Assembly: GCA_028829895.1 (NCBI GenBank)
Contig: CM054181.1
Span: 67,695,259 to 67,759,258 of the forward strand
DNA from: Sinotaia quadrata
Lineage: Eukaryota; Mollusca; Gastropoda; Architaenioglossa; Viviparidae
Direction of reading: 5' to 3'
Length of the DNA stretch: 64,000 nt
Shown: piece by piece, positions 38,201 through 43,075 of the stretch
Numbering within the stretch: position 1 is the stretch's first letter
Layout of the letters: each line of letters starts with the position of its first letter
Translations under genes and position numbers: made by a program
Notes under the pieces: generated by a model
Seen by the model: the letters and a program-made list of their open reading frames with translations, nothing else
Databases searched by the model: none
Told to the model about the DNA's origin: nothing

Positions 38201-40955
38201 TAAAATAGGCAAACAGATTGACATTGCCACTAGTAAAATCACAGACAATATTGGAATAAGTTCCCCCCAAAATCATATTGTTTGTTTCATGGATGGAGCA
38301 TCTGATAATAATGGTGCTACAGATGAGAGTGGGAAAACTCTGGAAAGAGATAATACCCCTTTAGATAATGAAACCAGTTCACATATCCAAAGTTATTCAA
38401 GAAACAGTAGAAGCAAACTGCTAAATGTAAACTCACCCAGCATTTTACCCAACTCGAGCCTTGTCCAGAAAGAGATGCCAGCTGTGACTGATAAAGGAGA
38501 AAATGTTGAAATAAATTTTAAAAATAAGAACATGAACTCTACTGCTCAAGAATCTGTTGCTATTGCTGAAGGGAGTAATGTAGTTAGCAATTGGATGGTG
38601 GAAGAACACACTCCAATTGAGATTACATTGCCTACCATGTGCAAGCAATCATTAGGCAGTCCTTGTGAATATGGCTTGCCTTTATTGGAAAATCAGTCTT
38701 CCACAGATGGTCCCTGTAAAGAACAAACACTATTATTATGCAGAGTTAAAGGTGACTCTGGTTTGTCTGATACCAGTTTTCCATTACTTGATGAGCCTGA
38801 TCAGGATGTTGATACCAGTAAGCCATTATTAAACAAAGCTGTTCGAGACTCTGATGTAAGTGACACGAGTATGCCATTATTAAATGAAGCTGTCCAAGAG
38901 ACTAATGTAAGTGACACCAGTATGCCATTACTACATGAAGCTGTCCAAGAGACTAATGTAAGTGACACCAGTATGCTATTACTACATGAAGCTGTCCGAG
39001 ACTCTGATGCAAGTGACACTGATGTGCCATTATTAAATGAAGCTGTCCAAAAAATTAGTATGCCATTACTACATGAAGCTGTCCAAGACTCTGATGCAAG
39101 TGACACTGATGTGCCATTATTAAATGAAGCTGTCCAAGAGATTAGTATGCCATTACTACATGAAGCTGTCCGAGACTCTGATGCAAGTGACACTGATGTG
39201 CCATTATTAAATGAAGCTATTCAAGACTCTGATTTATCTGACACCAGTGTGCCATCATACAGTGAAGCTGTTCAAATCTCTGATATAAATGACATTGGTA
39301 TGCCATTATTAAATGATGTTGATCAAGACCCTGTTCTAAGTGGCACAAGTATGCCATTATTAAATAAAGTTGTTCGAGATTCCGACATAATTGACTCCAG
39401 TATGCCATTACTGTGTGGAGCTAATTATGATTCTTCTATATCTGACACAGGCTTCAGAAGAGAAGCAGAAGGCAGCTACATCCTCAATAATTTCAACCAT
39501 AAAACAGGTGAAAAAATAACTTGTTTGGAAACAGATGGCATCTTGAGGAACAACAGCATTTACTCTGACCACAGTCAGCACTTTGTAGTGAAAACATACG
39601 ACAACCAAAAGGTTCTGAGCAACAGGCCAAGACTGGTGCAAGAAGGAAGGAAAGTTGAGCACAAAATTGACATCAGTGTGTGTGAAGTGAGAGATCAATA
39701 TAACACTGAAGATGTGTCAGATATTACAACTTGCGAGGTGACCACGTCTATCACTCCAGATACTTCTTTGTTGATTGATTCTGATTACATCACCGTCAAC
39801 CTCACCCTGACAGAAGACAGTAATAGTGAGGTCAGTTTTAAGGGTGCATGTGAAGAGAGTGATGTTTTGATGTTGAGCACTTCTGACGAAAGTGTTGACT
39901 CAGCTTGTGAGTTTGCTGGACAAAATGCAGAAGCAATTGGAAAAGCTAGTGCTAAATTTACTTCATGGGAAGGGAAAGAAGACAACCAATCATACTTTAC
40001 CAACATCCCCATCCTTCAGTACACGAACAATGACAATCCCATAGAAGCAGCACAGAGAGAAAAGCTCTTGCCTGAAGTACACCTGCAGGAAAGCACCCCA
40101 ACTAAGATGGGTTTCAAAGTTTCCCAGGCTCACAGTGCTCAGGCATATCACATATTTGATCCCAGTCCTGTACTGATTACACACAGTGGAAGTGTTGCTA
40201 GCACACTAGAATCAAGAAAGTTTCCTGATTATGAAACAGTGAATGAAAATTCAGGACTGGGTAATGAGAGTACCATTTCAGAATCTTATTCTTTTCAAAA
40301 CATTCACAAACAGACACAGCAGATTTTCTTGGATGCTGAGGAAAACCTTTCCAGACTTGCTGCTGCTTTTCCAGTTCCAGAGAGTGCCAGGCCTGCTGCA
40401 TTTAATATAAAAGTGGATGATAAAGTTGGATCTCATGCACAACTGGTGCCTAATATCTTGTCAGAAGCATCAGATTCTCTATGGCCATTGCCACAGTACT
40501 TGGACTCTGGTTCATCTCTGACCTCATCTTGCACTGTTGATGGTGTTCTTACCCATGATGCTGCTCAACCATTTTCATTCTCAGAGGGTGCCACTTGTGC
40601 TCTAGAAGTGTTTGATATCCCAGAAACAAGATTTGCAGGAAACCCACAGAGCAATGACTGTAGAACTGTTCTGAACATTGGCACCACAGCACCCATTGGT
40701 CAAAAAATGTATCATAACCTTGCAGCTGTATGTAATACAAAATTTGAACGCATGTCTTCAGAAGATGCTATAATGTACGAAGAAGGCTTTGTTGTGGACC
40801 CGGAACCTCTTCTATCTGTTCAAGTTGGAGAGAGCCCAGAGTCTTTGATGTGCCCAGATGACAGTATGAGCTCATTTGAAGAGCAGTGCAGTGAGTTTAC
40901 TACGGAACCACTGTGCTTGGAACCCGATGAAGATTACGGGGCGGAAGCAAATTGA
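19867..40955 (+). CDS. Giant C2H2 zinc-finger protein with AT-hooks and internal repeats (five coding exons)
   Basis: Coding exons: 19867-20285 (exon begins at 19831), 21926-22271, 24041-24442, 28789-29022 and 29880-40955. All junctions are GT-AG and in phase, giving 12,477 nt and about 4158 residues. Residues 1-139 are an acidic leader. Residues about 140-490 hold twelve C2H2 fingers, with several finger units split by introns (for example YTCSQ/CDQAF and SFNLQ/THLKLCH). The rest is a long, polar, probably disordered tail with four AT-hook-like motifs, PLDLS, many SUMO-type sites and five tandem repeat arrays. The inferred role is a nuclear DNA-binding regulator. I cannot name a vertebrate orthologue with confidence. 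The tail lies in one uninterrupted frame of 3691 codons, so it is certainly coding. Confidence 0.92.
20695..20945. repeat. Minisatellite, about 65-bp unit
   Basis: Four units with the core ATTTTAGCTTTTAATGTTTT, then ATTACTAGTA and GGTATTCAGAATTATTTTG. First intron downstream of the start codon. Confidence 0.9.
20946..21925. other. Intron sequence without recognisable features
   Basis: AT-rich intron with a short A-rich/AAT run near 20990-21025. It ends in the acceptor GTTTGTTACAG at 21925. No other structure is seen. Confidence 0.5.
21926..22271 (+). CDS. Zinc-finger gene, finger exon A
   Basis: Encodes four complete C2H2 fingers and the first half of a fifth: CRFC...RHILRH, CRFC...HEFTH, CPLC...HMIVH, CSIC...HMRTH, then YTCSQ at the exon end. 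Linkers are only partly of the TGEKP type. The donor GTGGGT follows in phase 0, and the frame joins 24041 to complete the fifth finger. Confidence 0.92.
22272..24040. other. Intron, T-rich with a vague repeat texture
   Basis: AT-rich intron. About 23020-23960 repeats loosely a motif of pyrimidine runs with TTTTATTGAGA and TTCTGAAGTTCTCACTGTCTTTTAG-like words, probably an old decayed minisatellite. No coding support is seen for the open frames here. Confidence 0.4.
24041..24442 (+). CDS. Zinc-finger gene, finger exon B
   Basis: Starts in phase 0 with the second half of finger five (CDQAFKSSSVLKSHIYRRH). It then encodes four more C2H2 fingers: CERC...HKTSH, CPYPGC...HTRTH, CEVC...HASVH and CDHC...HMTLH. 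The CPYPGC finger has a four-residue gap between its cysteines, as in GLI- and TFIIIA-like fingers. The donor GTAAGC follows 24442. Confidence 0.92.
24490..24645. repeat. Two-copy tandem duplication, 73-bp unit
   Basis: The block starting AAACCTATTTTAACTAAAAT at 24495 recurs at 24568, nearly identical through CAGATATGCAAATAGTAAGA. Each unit also contains an internal repeat of AAACCTATTTTAAC. Confidence 0.92.
25380..26660. other. Compositionally distinct intron segment, possible decayed transposable element
   Basis: About 25680-26660 is markedly richer in C and A on the plus strand than the flanks, with strings of ACC/CCA words and several overlapping open frames (for example 26223-26645). 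No recognisable transposase, integrase or reverse-transcriptase motif is seen, and no terminal repeats were found. The segment is best treated as foreign or decayed DNA of unknown class. Confidence 0.35.
27410..28570. repeat. Degenerate minisatellite (GTGATGTACAATGCAAGCTCATTTCATTT unit)
   Basis: About 15 diverged units of 55-70 bp in two blocks, about 27410-27900 and 28265-28570. Each unit has a form of TGATGTACAATGCAAGCTCA followed by TTTCATTTACCTAGG. An unrelated stretch, about 27920-28260, separates the blocks. Confidence 0.75.
28789..29022 (+). CDS. Zinc-finger gene, finger exon C
   Basis: Phase-0 exon encoding fingers ten and eleven (CDVC...HKQVH; CPMC...HLGTDH) and the first part of finger twelve (CSLCRKPFGRSFNLQ). 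Finger twelve is completed by THLKLCH at the start of the giant exon. The linker entering finger ten (HRGIRPF) is close to the canonical form. Donor GTATAT follows 29022. Confidence 0.9.
29195..29815. repeat. Minisatellite, about 33-37-bp unit, next to the giant exon
   Basis: About 17 units with the core AGATATGAAAAGGGGAGATC followed by TATACATTCACTT. It fills most of the 857-bp intron and ends about 65 bp before the giant exon's acceptor. Confidence 0.92.
29880..40955 (+). CDS. Zinc-finger gene, giant last coding exon (11,076 bp)
   Basis: Acceptor TTTTTGTTGCAG ends at 29879 and the frame is open to TGA at 40953-40955. Contents by protein residue: end of finger twelve (about 468-475); a dense mixed block at about 584-638 (GKLGGISFCLARKGSG to EFLLRKEGK) that looks folded or conserved; PLDLS at 1435-1439; 14-residue repeats; AT-hook 1; 11-residue repeats; AT-hook 2; nine 13-residue repeats at 1860-1976; AT-hooks 3 and 4; 51 units of 10 residues at 2707-3215; a 17-residue array at 3430-3659; and an acidic C-terminus rich in E, D and S. 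SUMO-type sites include IKTEP, VKQE, IKSEP, MKVEP, IKAEE and LKVEQ. Long repeat-free polar stretches and the near absence of hydrophobic clusters indicate disorder. Confidence 0.93.
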   Translation, partial: THLKLCHRKEIGDADDVLVYDPKYLDLDLQLECCNANKMHSQNSEPASEGVPGASQLQCSRKQDIKTEPTTLGTFTTRNNDAHEQDASGVGKCTSSFVKQEMRPLPLGKLAPVIQIGKLGGISFCLARKGSGFEFNFQKKGKKPRKWFMSTEHMNAEDAKRYQEFLLRKEGKVQSTHTKGGHKPKQQVNSNINQTQHRRQETKTLAQSLKQSRNKKLTLGKVSLGKKRKRTYQKQVSTSGETADDCPATCVKKSKSDAKLTGEKCPSPRTDNHNVKKSLKLPRGEMSLLDEVSGVSSSQHKSSTVSLPENALSNETTLLPNVAAGIDVSAQAVSKDVTLQSDTALQEFIMPHRSVNCRKKTVTPSNRKNMKQMPQREGQKKRQAVKSQCLKDRVLPQVSSNKIKSEPFDFGHIWACALVAQDTHTTCPQGVDIVSDNNLTSERGPAHRHLHPSQKTHILTSPVEIKKTLRVVLRDIVSKDGLNLYANSLDKTCDSAGVQMNADAPHPMVKSRVEVQNCGKRTGKDSSIAPLSVAETTDAQGTAAMFVATTVKRQSPKAKHIHKKSASERTTVRTKLSTVTVHSHRDSTYSAGEEDEGQISLPLADGAVMKVEPQDVNTTIPLENLVNVSENKGENSLEKEFMSTNAVHSESSSQGNQAGDSTGPHTNQRMLTKKIPHYAGNSDRSLKCAQSKSLLSVFTAESDSFSDITDQSVKRDLGHQTIGWQKNSPIRDTGRQFYGDMAVRKSKRPHKIRPPVIHPHCLDFLDRVKHSPHRSITAEIKSHSLKYRSPQFIPNCINEMVHEREVQSSCNLYMSRKEVSVDLAEAKLNPSLFPLPEESASTQLHVRSVGRTFPSHCHDNQLNTCPDSQLGTGNQETVVYNLPAHLKPNTLVVSSLNLEHPPLAHVHTVKPVLMSNANQLPRLDMPNESSSLFVTGTDQTVTALTSITTTDGCKDSCSKKNEDVVPLPLDLSVASCRQRNSRPTVSVNFGLETHQTDEKVISTFHASLLEPSTSTILDSSGIDNSQVTDNSLKKDLKNICMAVNTEMTFSQQIVTPQVNCSKFHKKPNNQSETEISQSGLSASQVKERPTDSNLSASHLKEIVALSDLSASQLKETVALSDSSTSHSEELIALSNLSSFSIKDAGVIEQGSCVKERRDVLPTVVAHMPRKVGRPRKVKQLDDSNLLVKTSTKSQSMDTNVTVSVKQTVGNAELLSDFDPSVVHLIQTSGTCLTANNKSVIKNSKGDMPKANNRFLERMGTDASLNTSAIKHSNGSCSEPLKPPKTRRSYQVIKDTASDDSIVLPHRICRSRKSAASTTASESLKATMTATSESLKTTLTATLENLQTTSAATSENLQATSTATSQSLKNSATPLTAKRFMKKVGRPKKSSNSELDTDLCGKTINSRLDTDLCGKTINSRLDTDLCEKTINSRLDTDLCGKTINSRLDTDLCEKTINSRLDTDLCGKTINSRLDTDLCEKTINSRLDTDLCEKTINSRLDTDLCEKTINSSDSSHILDDSENRITGLGKMLVTKIDQIKQKENTKTLKFSAKTVTRKRCTLQEKCEYDTILSKQASKTAKYKVSVSAIENIAPIKGTSSKRKGSKLTTSTSGRVSKQFPKTICHSEKSEKFVCKKSENLSEFDKTNKKIRIMQNDKFKPEKKLMKRNCTQAPGIGKKVGRVKLKKNKSAFKIVKPPSKKMKHCTDSMEKSKRKKYMYTELDLGITPECTPVKKRGRLPGPKVILDKSQVDLCLLPPVLPLETDKIILPVASRNSSKSDNFSSPCLLPEAVLCITPLPIPPIKVSPDLEKPAPQKRRRGRPRRVEVIDDSTKLKPCLLPPVQLLEHLCNKNTTDKECEEIKDSDMEYVSADYLHVDLSDHQLPLSALEAKVAEQDLHVCKTREGKDNSLLLITCAVCKDKAKEDNSSFADTHAEWEGELGKDNSSVLDISVACECETRTDKASKLDLAQKCDGETEKGGFVLQNDSENLSKPVTTLDSQRLPGGEKNYQHVVDNIFNIESSQDNIERNIHDQKYPVVLPTVEWTQEQVSVIYDGNVLVTKGRDYMQSISQNAVNVERAETFCPYPNNDCNIKAEEVGHHQAKTSLSASLTTDKERSEMPVLSHDSESASILLVETDDKNLHDKHGTDLDCNSFACVQVISDSASAFTTGKKGKRLKVEQNSSDSSITVSTVDKLQTSNPSSGSMDRKINNHRNRSSIRKIRKKGHKVTFIKTPAMGNQTSDQAEGYSDVSSHAEGNTDMSSQAEENADVSSQAEGNADVSSQAEENVDVSSQAEENADVSSQAEENVDVSSQAERNYEVYSQIERNVDVSSQAERNDEVSSHIERNVEVCSQAEENAELSSQAERNVEMSNEAEEIANVSSQVEENVDVSSQAERNDEVYSQTERNDEVYSQTERNVEVCSQAERNDEVYSQIERNVEMSNEAEEIANVSSQAEENVDVSSQAERNVEVYSQAERNVEMSNEAEEIANVSSPVERNIDVSNHVERNIEVSSQVEGNAEVSSQAGENVEVSCYIEGNVEVSNQTERNVEMSNQTERNVELSNQTERNVEMSSQTERNVELSNQTERNVEMSSQTERNVEMSNQTERNVEMSSQTERNVELSNQTERNVEMSSQTERNVELSNQTERNVEMSNKTERNVESSYHTEEIIKMPCQIEGSVEISNHTEEIIKTSTQIKGNVESNQTKEILKIFNQAEENVDISIQIEEDVEVSSQAKENVELSSQTKDNLEIREKYQAGVLYNIEQVLPIHYTDKTMECSKIGKQIDIATSKITDNIGISSPQNHIVCFMDGASDNNGATDESGKTLERDNTPLDNETSSHIQSYSRNSRSKLLNVNSPSILPNSSLVQKEMPAVTDKGENVEINFKNKNMNSTAQESVAIAEGSNVVSNWMVEEHTPIEITLPTMCKQSLGSPCEYGLPLLENQSSTDGPCKEQTLLLCRVKGDSGLSDTSFPLLDEPDQDVDTSKPLLNKAVRDSDVSDTSMPLLNEAVQETNVSDTSMPLLHEAVQETNVSDTSMLLLHEAVRDSDASDTDVPLLNEAVQKISMPLLHEAVQDSDASDTDVPLLNEAVQEISMPLLHEAVRDSDASDTDVPLLNEAIQDSDLSDTSVPSYSEAVQISDINDIGMPLLNDVDQDPVLSGTSMPLLNKVVRDSDIIDSSMPLLCGANYDSSISDTGFRREAEGSYILNNFNHKTGEKITCLETDGILRNNSIYSDHSQHFVVKTYDNQKVLSNRPRLVQEGRKVEHKIDISVCEVRDQYNTEDVSDITTCEVTTSITPDTSLLIDSDYITVNLTLTEDSNSEVSFKGACEESDVLMLSTSDESVDSACEFAGQNAEAIGKASAKFTSWEGKEDNQSYFTNIPILQYTNNDNPIEAAQREKLLPEVHLQESTPTKMGFKVSQAHSAQAYHIFDPSPVLITHSGSVASTLESRKFPDYETVNENSGLGNESTISESYSFQNIHKQTQQIFLDAEENLSRLAAAFPVPESARPAAFNIKVDDKVGSHAQLVPNILSEASDSLWPLPQYLDSGSSLTSSCTVDGVLTHDAAQPFSFSEGATCALEVFDIPETRFAGNPQSNDCRTVLNIGTTAPIGQKMYHNLAAVCNTKFERMSSEDAIMYEEGFVVDPEPLLSVQVGESPESLMCPDDSMSSFEEQCSEFTTEPLCLEPDEDYGAEAN
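32781..32795 (+). other. CtBP-binding-type motif PLDLS
   Basis: Residues 1435-1439, in the context PLPLDLSVASCR. PxDLS is the established docking motif for the CtBP co-repressor. The core here is an exact PLDLS, which suggests that the protein can repress transcription. Confidence 0.7.
33111..33320 (+). repeat. Coding tandem repeat, 42-bp unit x 5
   Basis: Five units of 14 residues of the form S-x-LSAS-x-x-KE-x-x-AL, such as SDLSASQLKETVAL. The last two units are diverged. The reading frame is kept. Confidence 0.85.
33381..33413 (+). other. AT-hook 1
   Basis: Encodes PRKVGRPRKVK, with the GRPRK core of an AT-hook and basic flanks. AT-hooks bind the minor groove of AT-rich DNA. Confidence 0.75.
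33834..33998 (+). repeat. Coding tandem repeat, 33-bp unit x 5
   Basis: Five units of 11 residues of the form TSE(S/N)L(K/Q)xTxTA, rich in Ser, Thr and Ala. In frame within the giant exon. Confidence 0.9.
34020..34043 (+). other. AT-hook 2
   Basis: Encodes KKVGRPKK just before the 39-bp repeat array. The GRPK core and lysine flanks fit an AT-hook. Confidence 0.7.
34056..34406 (+). repeat. Coding tandem repeat, 39-bp unit x 9
   Basis: Nine nearly identical units encoding RLDTDLC(G/E)KTINS (the first begins ELDT). Units differ mainly at one base, GGG versus GAG, in the order G, G, E, G, E, G, E, E, E. The antisense strand is also open across the array, as an artefact of the in-phase repeat. 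Confidence 0.97.
35070..35099 (+). other. AT-hook-like motif 3
   Basis: Encodes KKRGRLPGPK. It has GR with basic flanks but Leu replaces the core proline, so it is a weak match. Confidence 0.4.
35313..35345 (+). other. AT-hook 4
   Basis: Encodes QKRRRGRPRRV, a strong RGRP-type AT-hook. About 80 residues separate it from motif 3; the motif CLLPPV occurs in between and again shortly after. Confidence 0.8.
36597..38123 (+). repeat. Coding tandem repeat, 30-bp unit x 51
   Basis: Fifty units of 10 residues and one of 9 (at 37947-37973) of the form Q(A/T)E(R/E)NVE(V/M/L)SS, residues 2707-3215. Periodicity is strictly 30 bp from 36597 to 37946. Higher-order structure is visible: a block containing NEAEEIANVSS recurs at about 36987, 37197 and 37317, and 37500-37830 is an alternating 60-bp dimer ending EMSS and ELSN. 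No frame in the array other than the real one has independent support. Confidence 0.97.
38766..39455 (+). repeat. Coding tandem repeat, 51-bp basic unit
   Basis: About 13-14 units of 17 residues (some shortened to about 11) of the form SDTSMPLLNEAVQ(E/D)xxx, residues 3430-3659. The core (M/V)PLL(N/H)EAVQ is steady, while the acidic spacer varies. Two copies of a longer block with AVQ(K/E)ISMPLLHEAV show secondary duplication. Confidence 0.92.
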
Positions 40956-41344
40956 AACGTGCCTGTTGATTCTGAAACCTTTCATTTGTTGCGCATGTCT
41001 GTAGCCAGTTGGTGAGGGATTTTTTTGTATGGTGTGTTTTTTGTTTCTACAGCTCGAGTTTAATGACATTTTGGTGGATATAGAAAGATACATTTTTAAC
41101 CCAGGTCGTCAGACGTACAGTTCATGCATAAGGTCAAGAAAATATTAACATTTTAATTTTTAAATTTATTAATTTTTATTTTTATTATTTTGGTATGACA
41201 TTTTGTTTCTTGTTGCCGACAATTACCTTGCTATTATGTATGATGAATTTGAACTGTTGATTAGGGGTTACTCAGGGTTGGCTTTTTGTTGAAGGAGTTT
41301 AGTACAGGATTACTGCGTTTAAATTTAGGGTATAGTTTGAGAGA

Positions 41345-41640
41345 TTCACTAGAGGATTGACGCTTGTTGTTTGGTAAAACTAATAGGTCTCAGTTCTTGT
41401 CATGTTACTTGAAATTACAGGATTACTGTGTTTAAATTTAGGGTATAGGGATTCACTAGAGGATTGACGCTTGTTGTTTGGTAACTAATAGGTCTCAGTT
41501 CTCGTCATGTTATTTGAAATTACAGGATTACTGTGTTTAAATTTAGGGTATAGGGATTCACTAGAGGATTGACGCTTGTTGTTTGGTAACTAATAGGTCT
41601 CAGTTCTTGTCATGTTATTTGAAATTACAGGAAAAAATCA
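41345..41640 (+). repeat. Tandem triplication, about 100-bp unit, in the 3' UTR
   Basis: Three copies of a block running from GATTCACTAGAGGATTGACG through GTTACTTGAAATTACAGGAT-like sequence. The last two copies are almost identical and the first carries small insertions. Confidence 0.92.
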
Positions 41641-41989
41641 GAACTGTTGAATGTTACTAATTGCCTCTCCACCCCCATTTGGATGTATATAGTTTAATTG
41701 AAATATTTATAATTTAATAACAAGTAGCTCATTTACATCTCTAACAATCCACATGTATTTTTTGTAAACTTTGTTGGAATGTATACAAACTGTTGCTTTG
41801 TGTCACAATTGTATTTTCTCCACCAAGATGAAAATATTTTATAGAAAGAGTTTTATACATAATGGGGTGTAAATGGTAAGAACTTTAAAACAAAATGTTA
41901 AGCAGAAATATGATAAAAAACACAAGCAGTTTAAGAATAGATGTTTTTCTCTAAAATTGTAAAAATATAAAATTCAAGAATGAAGTGCT

Positions 41990-41995
41990 AATAAA
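41990..41995 (+). terminator. Candidate polyadenylation signal AATAAA
   Basis: Canonical hexamer in the context GTGCTAATAAAAGTAATTTC, about 1.0 kb after the stop codon. Use is not proven. Confidence 0.45.
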
Positions 41996-42120
41996 AGTAA
42001 TTTCTTTTAGATCTAAAATCAATCAGCACAACAGTTGGAATGTCATTATGTACTCAATTACTGTGATACCATTTAATGTATAATGTTTGAACATTTTCTT
42101 GTTTTACAAAATAATTATTC

Positions 42121-42196
42121 ATAGTAATATTAAAATATTACTATTGATAAGTGGGTCTACATTTAAATGTGTTCATTTTTATGAACACATTTAAAT
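42121..42196. other. Two adjacent perfect inverted repeats
   Basis: 42121-42144 is an 11-bp stem (ATAGTAATATT) with a 2-base loop. 42161-42196 is a perfect 16-bp stem (ATTTAAATGTGTTCAT) with a TTTT loop. Both lie just after the likely polyadenylation site and are AT-rich. Confidence 0.75.
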
Positions 42197-42724
42197 ATTA
42201 TGTGTATCTTCTCATGCTAATATTGCTTAGATATCATTATGGCATTTATTGTTTATGTGTTGTGTACTTAATTCATGTATACATTCTGTATCTCCTAATC
42301 CTATATGAAGAGCATTAACTGATTAAGACATAATGAGATATGTTTTTTTTATTGTGCGATACATATTTAGCATTTTGAATATAGTGTACAAAAGGTTTTT
42401 AACAAAAATTTACTATTAATTGAATTAAAAAAATATATTACAAGAATGAAACTTTCCAGAATGATCAGACGTTATCTGGACAATTAAAACTTAATGTATA
42501 ACTTAAATAGCAACATGGTTAAATATATAAATTATAAAGGAATAGAGACTCAAAATATTACCTTAGGCCACAGAGATGGCTGGCTTACAAAAGATGGTGG
42601 TGAAGTTATGGTAGGAGAAAATTATTGTAAAAAGAGTTTTTGCCCTGTCAAAATAGAATATAATGAAAACATAGCCGATAAAAGTCTAACTATTCTGTTC
42701 ATACGTGAACATTGCTGATAGGCT

Positions 42725-43075
42725 GGTGCATGCACATATCAGTTAGTCTTGCCAACTGTTGAGGCACCACTGATGACCTGACAACCAGTTTCCTCCAATC
42801 CATTCTGTTCTCTGATAATCTTACTGTAATCTTACTGTATTAGTCCTGTCCACTCTGACTCTGAGATGTTATCCTCCCATCTTTTCCTCTGTCTTTCTCT
42901 CCTTCGCCCTCCTTACACAATACCTTGCATGATTGTCTTGGCAAGCTCTGTTGATCGTGTGACATGCCCATACCATTTCATTTTGCGTTTTTTCACAATG
43001 GCCAATAACTTCATAGGGCCCAATGGATTGTCTAATTCTGTTTCTCAATGCATAGGTTAAATCAAATTGGCACAT
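42725..43075 (-). mobile_element. 5'-truncated LINE tail (end of a reverse-transcriptase ORF)
   Basis: The minus strand encodes a degraded version of a common non-LTR retrotransposon ORF2 C-terminus: RNRIRQSIGPYEVIGH, then KTQNEMVWACH, a block equivalent to GLAKTI, a basic stretch (RRAKERKTEEKMGG) and, in another frame, DRMDWRKLVV and VVPQQ. Frame changes and stops are frequent, so it is a dead fragment. The upstream polymerase domain is absent. The family (RTE-like, CR1-like or other) cannot be assigned from this piece. Confidence 0.8.

Larger units (their letters stand above)
40956..42000 (+). other. 3' UTR of the zinc-finger gene (probable)
   Basis: Follows the TGA at 40953-40955. 41345-41640 holds three tandem copies of a unit of about 100 bp marked by GATTCACTAGAGGATTGACG and AATAGGTCTCAGTTCT. 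AATAAA at 41990-41995 is the first good polyadenylation signal. Further AATAAA hexamers lie at about 44968, 45528 and 49095, so a longer 3' UTR is possible. Confidence 0.5.
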
